Positions 13,601-14,985 of a stretch of 14,985 nt of DNA are shown here, piece by piece (the first letter of the stretch is position 1; every line of letters begins with the position of its first letter). Made by a program: the position numbers and the translations under genes. Source of the DNA: DRLZ01 sp036478815 (lineage in GTDB: Bacteria > Pseudomonadota > Gammaproteobacteria > Methylococcales > DRLZ01); NCBI GenBank assembly GCA_036478815.1, contig JAZGEP010000268.1, positions 1-14,985 of the forward strand. The letters are read 5' to 3'. The notes beneath the pieces were generated by a model. That model was not told where the DNA came from and ran no database searches. It saw nothing but the letters and a program-made list of their open reading frames with translations.

Positions 13601-13760
13601 AGATACCAAGTCCTAGCGTGACAGCACCATAGATTATATTTTCGGTCTGTTGCCTGGATGATCGCAGAATTCTTGCAACATATTCAAATGCTACAAACAT
13701 AGCGGCTACAGCAACAATAATTGATGCTATCAGAAAAAGCAGGTTATGAGTCAATGTCAT
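10644..13760 (-). CDS. membrane MHYT-like sensor-PAS-GAF-GGDEF-EAL cyclic-di-GMP protein
   Basis: This is a 1038-residue inner-membrane protein. Residues 1-290 hold eight or nine hydrophobic segments with the repeat plan of an MHYT sensor, but the motifs are worn: TQYNG at 56-60, AMEAC at 126-130 and QHYIGM at 186-191. Next come PAS (about 302-420, DGVLVTD and LTGW), GAF (about 435-590) and GGDEF (about 592-765), with GGDEF at 676-680 and the inhibitory RKDD at 667-670. The EAL domain (about 775-1030) has AEALLR at 808-813, N870, E903, DDFGTGY at 932-938, KID at 953-955, E989 and Q1009. Both catalytic domains look intact. The GAF domain carries C499, C507, C509, C523, H538 and H540, a pattern seen in a GAF subgroup. 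The ATG at 13760 has no strong ribosome binding site, and a foldback element begins about 40 bases upstream. Confidence 0.93.
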   Translation of the reverse strand: MTLTHNLLFLIASIIVAVAAMFVAFEYVARILRSSRQQTENIIYGAVTLGLGIWCTQYNGLLSLEFPHPVIFNIVPTLLSLLIAILASGLALWLATIIQQPLIRFSVATVSLVVAIACSYLVELTAMEACIVEQSMLPMFMSVLVCAVLVVASLWVMFVTDYFKVGMGRIKQLIASVMLGLAVVFQHYIGMGWASFIAEPDAVNQLSVTAELLAVGISLASVLLLMVACKLLINRPVVSIAGVCLMVFGAEFSIGIVASSFSFVDAGIGRSLIQASILAVLLIPIWRRMYTDGKNLDTSRRRAETVLASIGDGVLVTDPKGKIEYLNPVAEQLTGWDTVNAQGEKLKTAFHLWDQETRQPVSDPIGLCLREKLNSADTVQAILRNRNRKASPIEITASPIQSYNKNVGNILVFRDVSAKHLAQKELQQDMDGRKALNQLLHIRSTEMSMDQLLSKALDITLSVAWLEVDKGAVFLMDSQRKSLRLRIHKNLSPEVQSLCKKVTLGQCLCGTRAKYQEFVFAKCVDELHDGKYKGNNPHGHYNIPIMLDDVVLGVIVLYLKQSHSQRQQEVEFLSNIASALGVLIVLNRKSSKIQKLAYYDKLTGLSNRAYLLKHFKQVVAQAKRNRKQFAVLFLDLDKFKTINDTLGHHFGDEVLKEVARRLEACVRKDDFVARLGGDEFVILLTEGRKLGASSFDSAQTIAQKTLDSIKRPFSVDGHELKIGTSIGVAVYPQNGNSLETLLQNADAAMYHAKEQGRNNFQFYSESMNESMLHRLELEAALHRAGQNGDLQVHYQPQVDMETNMIVGAEALLRWNDSKMGVIHPTEFIPIAEESDLIIQLGEWVLEQVCIQIKHWEQVDQYPSLERVAINTSLKEIQRPGFASGVSAILDRHGINPAKIELELTESALADDSKTIRENMLQLQASGIKLALDDFGTGYSSFGRLKDFPVDSIKIDRSFVKDMTSKQSDAAIAKAIVAMAHSLDIKVLAEGVETPGQLKYLDRYGCDLFQGFYCAPALNGEEFVKFVHKRQNARNNKIA

Positions 13761-13798
13761 TGTTCTTTAGGCTACACTTTGTTGTACTGTGGTACTAA

Positions 13799-13957
13799 GG
13801 AACACGCATGAAATAACTTGAACATTCTAAATTGTCTTTTTGCTCCTGACTAAACGCTCACAATTGTTGCGTAAAACAACCATGCTCCTTTCAAGATCGT
13901 TTAGTCAGAAATTAAATCCTACAACATTTATTGTTCAACTTGTCCCATGTACGTTCC
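13799..13957. mobile_element. foldback MITE-like element, copy E5 (159 bp, TAA duplication)
   Basis: Outer arms 13799-13824 and 13932-13957 are complementary at 19 of 26 positions, less than in the other copies. The left begins GGAACACGCATGAAATAAC. Inner arms CTGACTAAACG (13846-13856) and CGTTTAGTCAG (13898-13908) are perfect. The apex has GTTG and CAAC around CGTAAAA, as in copy E2. TAA flanks it at 13796-13798 and 13958-13960. It sits between the divergent starts of the MHYT-GGDEF-EAL and CPBP genes. Of this 514-base gap, 13961-14120 holds nothing I can identify. Confidence 0.75.
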
Positions 13958-14123
13958 TAAATGAGTCAAGTAAAATATAGTTGAAATGTGAAAAAAATCT
14001 AATTTCTGACTTTTTATTTATCTCCTTACCTAATGTGATTTCAGCAGCTAAAATGGTAAATATATTATTGAGAACAAATAGATAAATTGTCGATGGAGTG
14101 GAAATGTGTTACAACAACTGACA

Positions 14124-14195
14124 GAAATGTGCAAAACTATCTTGATCATTCTGACTCGTCTTTTAGCACCTGACTACACAATCTCAATCGTTGCT
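14124..14195 (+). repeat. decayed half copy of the foldback family (D2)
   Basis: Blocks GAAATGTGCA, CTTGATCATTCTG, CGTCTTTTAGCACCTGACTA and TCTCAATCGTTGC follow the left half of copy E5 in order. It shares the exact 16-mer ATCATTCTGACTCGTC with half copy D1. No right half or TTA/TAA pair was found. It ends about 80 bases before the CPBP gene and could contribute to that gene's leader. Confidence 0.55.
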
Positions 14196-14274
14196 TAGGA
14201 TTTAATAACCTTATGGCGATAACTCCAATACTTGTGTGGTCTAATCGTTTCGATAAATTTATTCAGGACGGTTC

Positions 14275-14862
14275 ATGAATCCAGCCTATTTTTTCAGAAC
14301 TGCGTTTTTCTTTGAAGCAAATCTGGCAGTTGTAGCAGTTGTGTTTGGTTGGTTTGTTGATGTCATTCCATATCAACATCTCTATTTTGACAGTAATGCT
14401 ATAAGCATCGGCTTATTGGGAACATTACCGCTGTTTTTAATGTTTGTGGCACTCTATGCACACCCTATTGCAGGATTTGAGAAAATCAAACAGGCATTAA
14501 TAGAAACACTAGGTCAACACATGGCGCAATTGCGTTGGTACCATCTGTTTGCATTAGCTGCTGCCGCAGGCTTAGGTGAAGAGTTATTATTTCGTGGGAC
14601 GATCCAGCCCTGGCTGGAAAATCTTGGGGGCTATCAATTTGGCTTGCTAGCCAGCAATGTGATTTTCGGACTGGTGCATGCGATTACACGAATGTATGCG
14701 ATTATCACCGGTCTGGTCGGAATTTATCTGGGATATTTAATGGATGTCAGTGGCGAGCGAAACCTGTTGGCTCCAGTCCTGACTCATGGTTTGTATGACT
14801 TTTTGGCATTTCTTGTAATCGCTGACACTGCCAGAAAAAACAACATGGTAAGCAAAGATTAA
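14275..14862 (+). CDS. CPBP-family intramembrane glutamic protease
   Basis: The 195-residue polytopic membrane protein carries the three CPBP (CAAX protease/bacteriocin-processing, also called Abi) motifs: EELLFR at 102-107 (EExxxR), FGLVH at 131-135 (FxxxH) and HGLYD at 171-175 (HxxxD). About six hydrophobic segments are visible. The family includes eukaryotic Rce1 and bacterial proteins linked to bacteriocin self-immunity, but the substrate is unknown and no bacteriocin or prenylation gene is nearby. AGGA six bases before ATG 14275 is the best ribosome binding site in the window. It is transcribed away from the MHYT-GGDEF-EAL gene and stands alone. Confidence 0.9.
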   Translation: MNPAYFFRTAFFFEANLAVVAVVFGWFVDVIPYQHLYFDSNAISIGLLGTLPLFLMFVALYAHPIAGFEKIKQALIETLGQHMAQLRWYHLFALAAAAGLGEELLFRGTIQPWLENLGGYQFGLLASNVIFGLVHAITRMYAIITGLVGIYLGYLMDVSGERNLLAPVLTHGLYDFLAFLVIADTARKNNMVSKD

Positions 14863-14985
14863 CCTGATTAGAAAGGATCGTCAGCCAACCCCTGAGAAAC
14901 CTTTGAAAACCAACCTTAGCGGTGTAACAGTGAAACACTTACCCAACCGAGAAAAGTGAAATTTCGCGGGATTCATAGCCTACAA

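Noticed and set aside
14956..14985. Possible GTG start of another gene at the right edge
   Set aside because: Only ten codons are visible (VKFRGIHSLQ), and GTG follows a weak GAG; this is not enough to support a gene.
1..14985. A multi-gene defence or biosynthetic system
   Set aside because: All recognised genes belong to known housekeeping or signalling families, with no nuclease, toxin, reverse transcriptase or biosynthetic cluster. The CPBP protease alone does not indicate a bacteriocin locus.

Overview
The window looks like a chromosomal segment of an AT-leaning proteobacterium, most likely a gammaproteobacterium. The evidence is a YciO-type YrdC protein with E. coli-like sequence from end to end, a full-length PpnN (YgdH)-type nucleosidase, a GloB with the usual proteobacterial KDxF end, and large membrane or PAS-linked GGDEF-EAL proteins. 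The species cannot be named from sequence alone. No rRNA, tRNA, CRISPR array, phage gene or transposase gene was recognised.

Layout. (1) 1-1521, minus strand: yciO, then a 160-bp foldback element, then a site-2 protease (M50), then perhaps the first codons of another gene at the left edge. (2) 1789-4880, plus strand: a tight four-gene run alkB-thpR-thiE-moeA (gaps of 3, 12 and 14 bases) that mixes alkylation repair, RNA processing, thiamine synthesis and molybdenum cofactor synthesis. (3) 4928-6304, minus: ppnN, convergent with moeA. (4) 6493-8784, minus: a 58-residue predicted membrane protein followed 12 bases later by a PAS-PAS-GGDEF-EAL cyclic-di-GMP protein. (5) 8995-9780, minus: gloB. 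(6) 9781-10643: almost 0.9 kb without genes, built largely of nested foldback repeats. (7) 10644-13760, minus: a membrane sensor (degenerate MHYT)-PAS-GAF-GGDEF-EAL protein. (8) 13761-14274: another foldback element plus a half copy. (9) 14275-14862, plus: a CPBP-family intramembrane protease. The last 123 bases show nothing I can support.

The most distinctive content is not a gene. Between the genes lies a family of foldback elements 158-160 bp long (735-894, 8859-9017, 10068-10225, 13799-13957). Each begins GG and ends CC, each folds on itself for nearly its whole length, and each is bordered by a 3-bp direct repeat TTA or TAA, as expected of a target-site duplication. A fifth, older copy (6345-6492) and a sixth (10229-10595) follow the same plan. 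The sixth has been split by a different 206-bp element with 24-bp perfect inverted ends, GTAA termini and an 8-bp direct repeat. Half copies remain at 1589-1665, 9896-9924 and 14124-14195. Arm sequences differ between copies while staying complementary within each copy. Several copies sit exactly at gene ends: one duplication is the stop codon of yciO, another is the stop codon of the PAS-GGDEF-EAL gene, and a third insertion has rewritten the last residues of GloB. These look like non-autonomous MITEs, with IS5-like and IS66-like features, that also place long hairpins at the 3' ends of transcripts.

The genes are mostly housekeeping or signalling genes and do not form one pathway. The two GGDEF-EAL proteins point to cyclic-di-GMP control in response to two different inputs, one cytosolic (PAS) and one membrane (MHYT-like, PAS, Cys-rich GAF).
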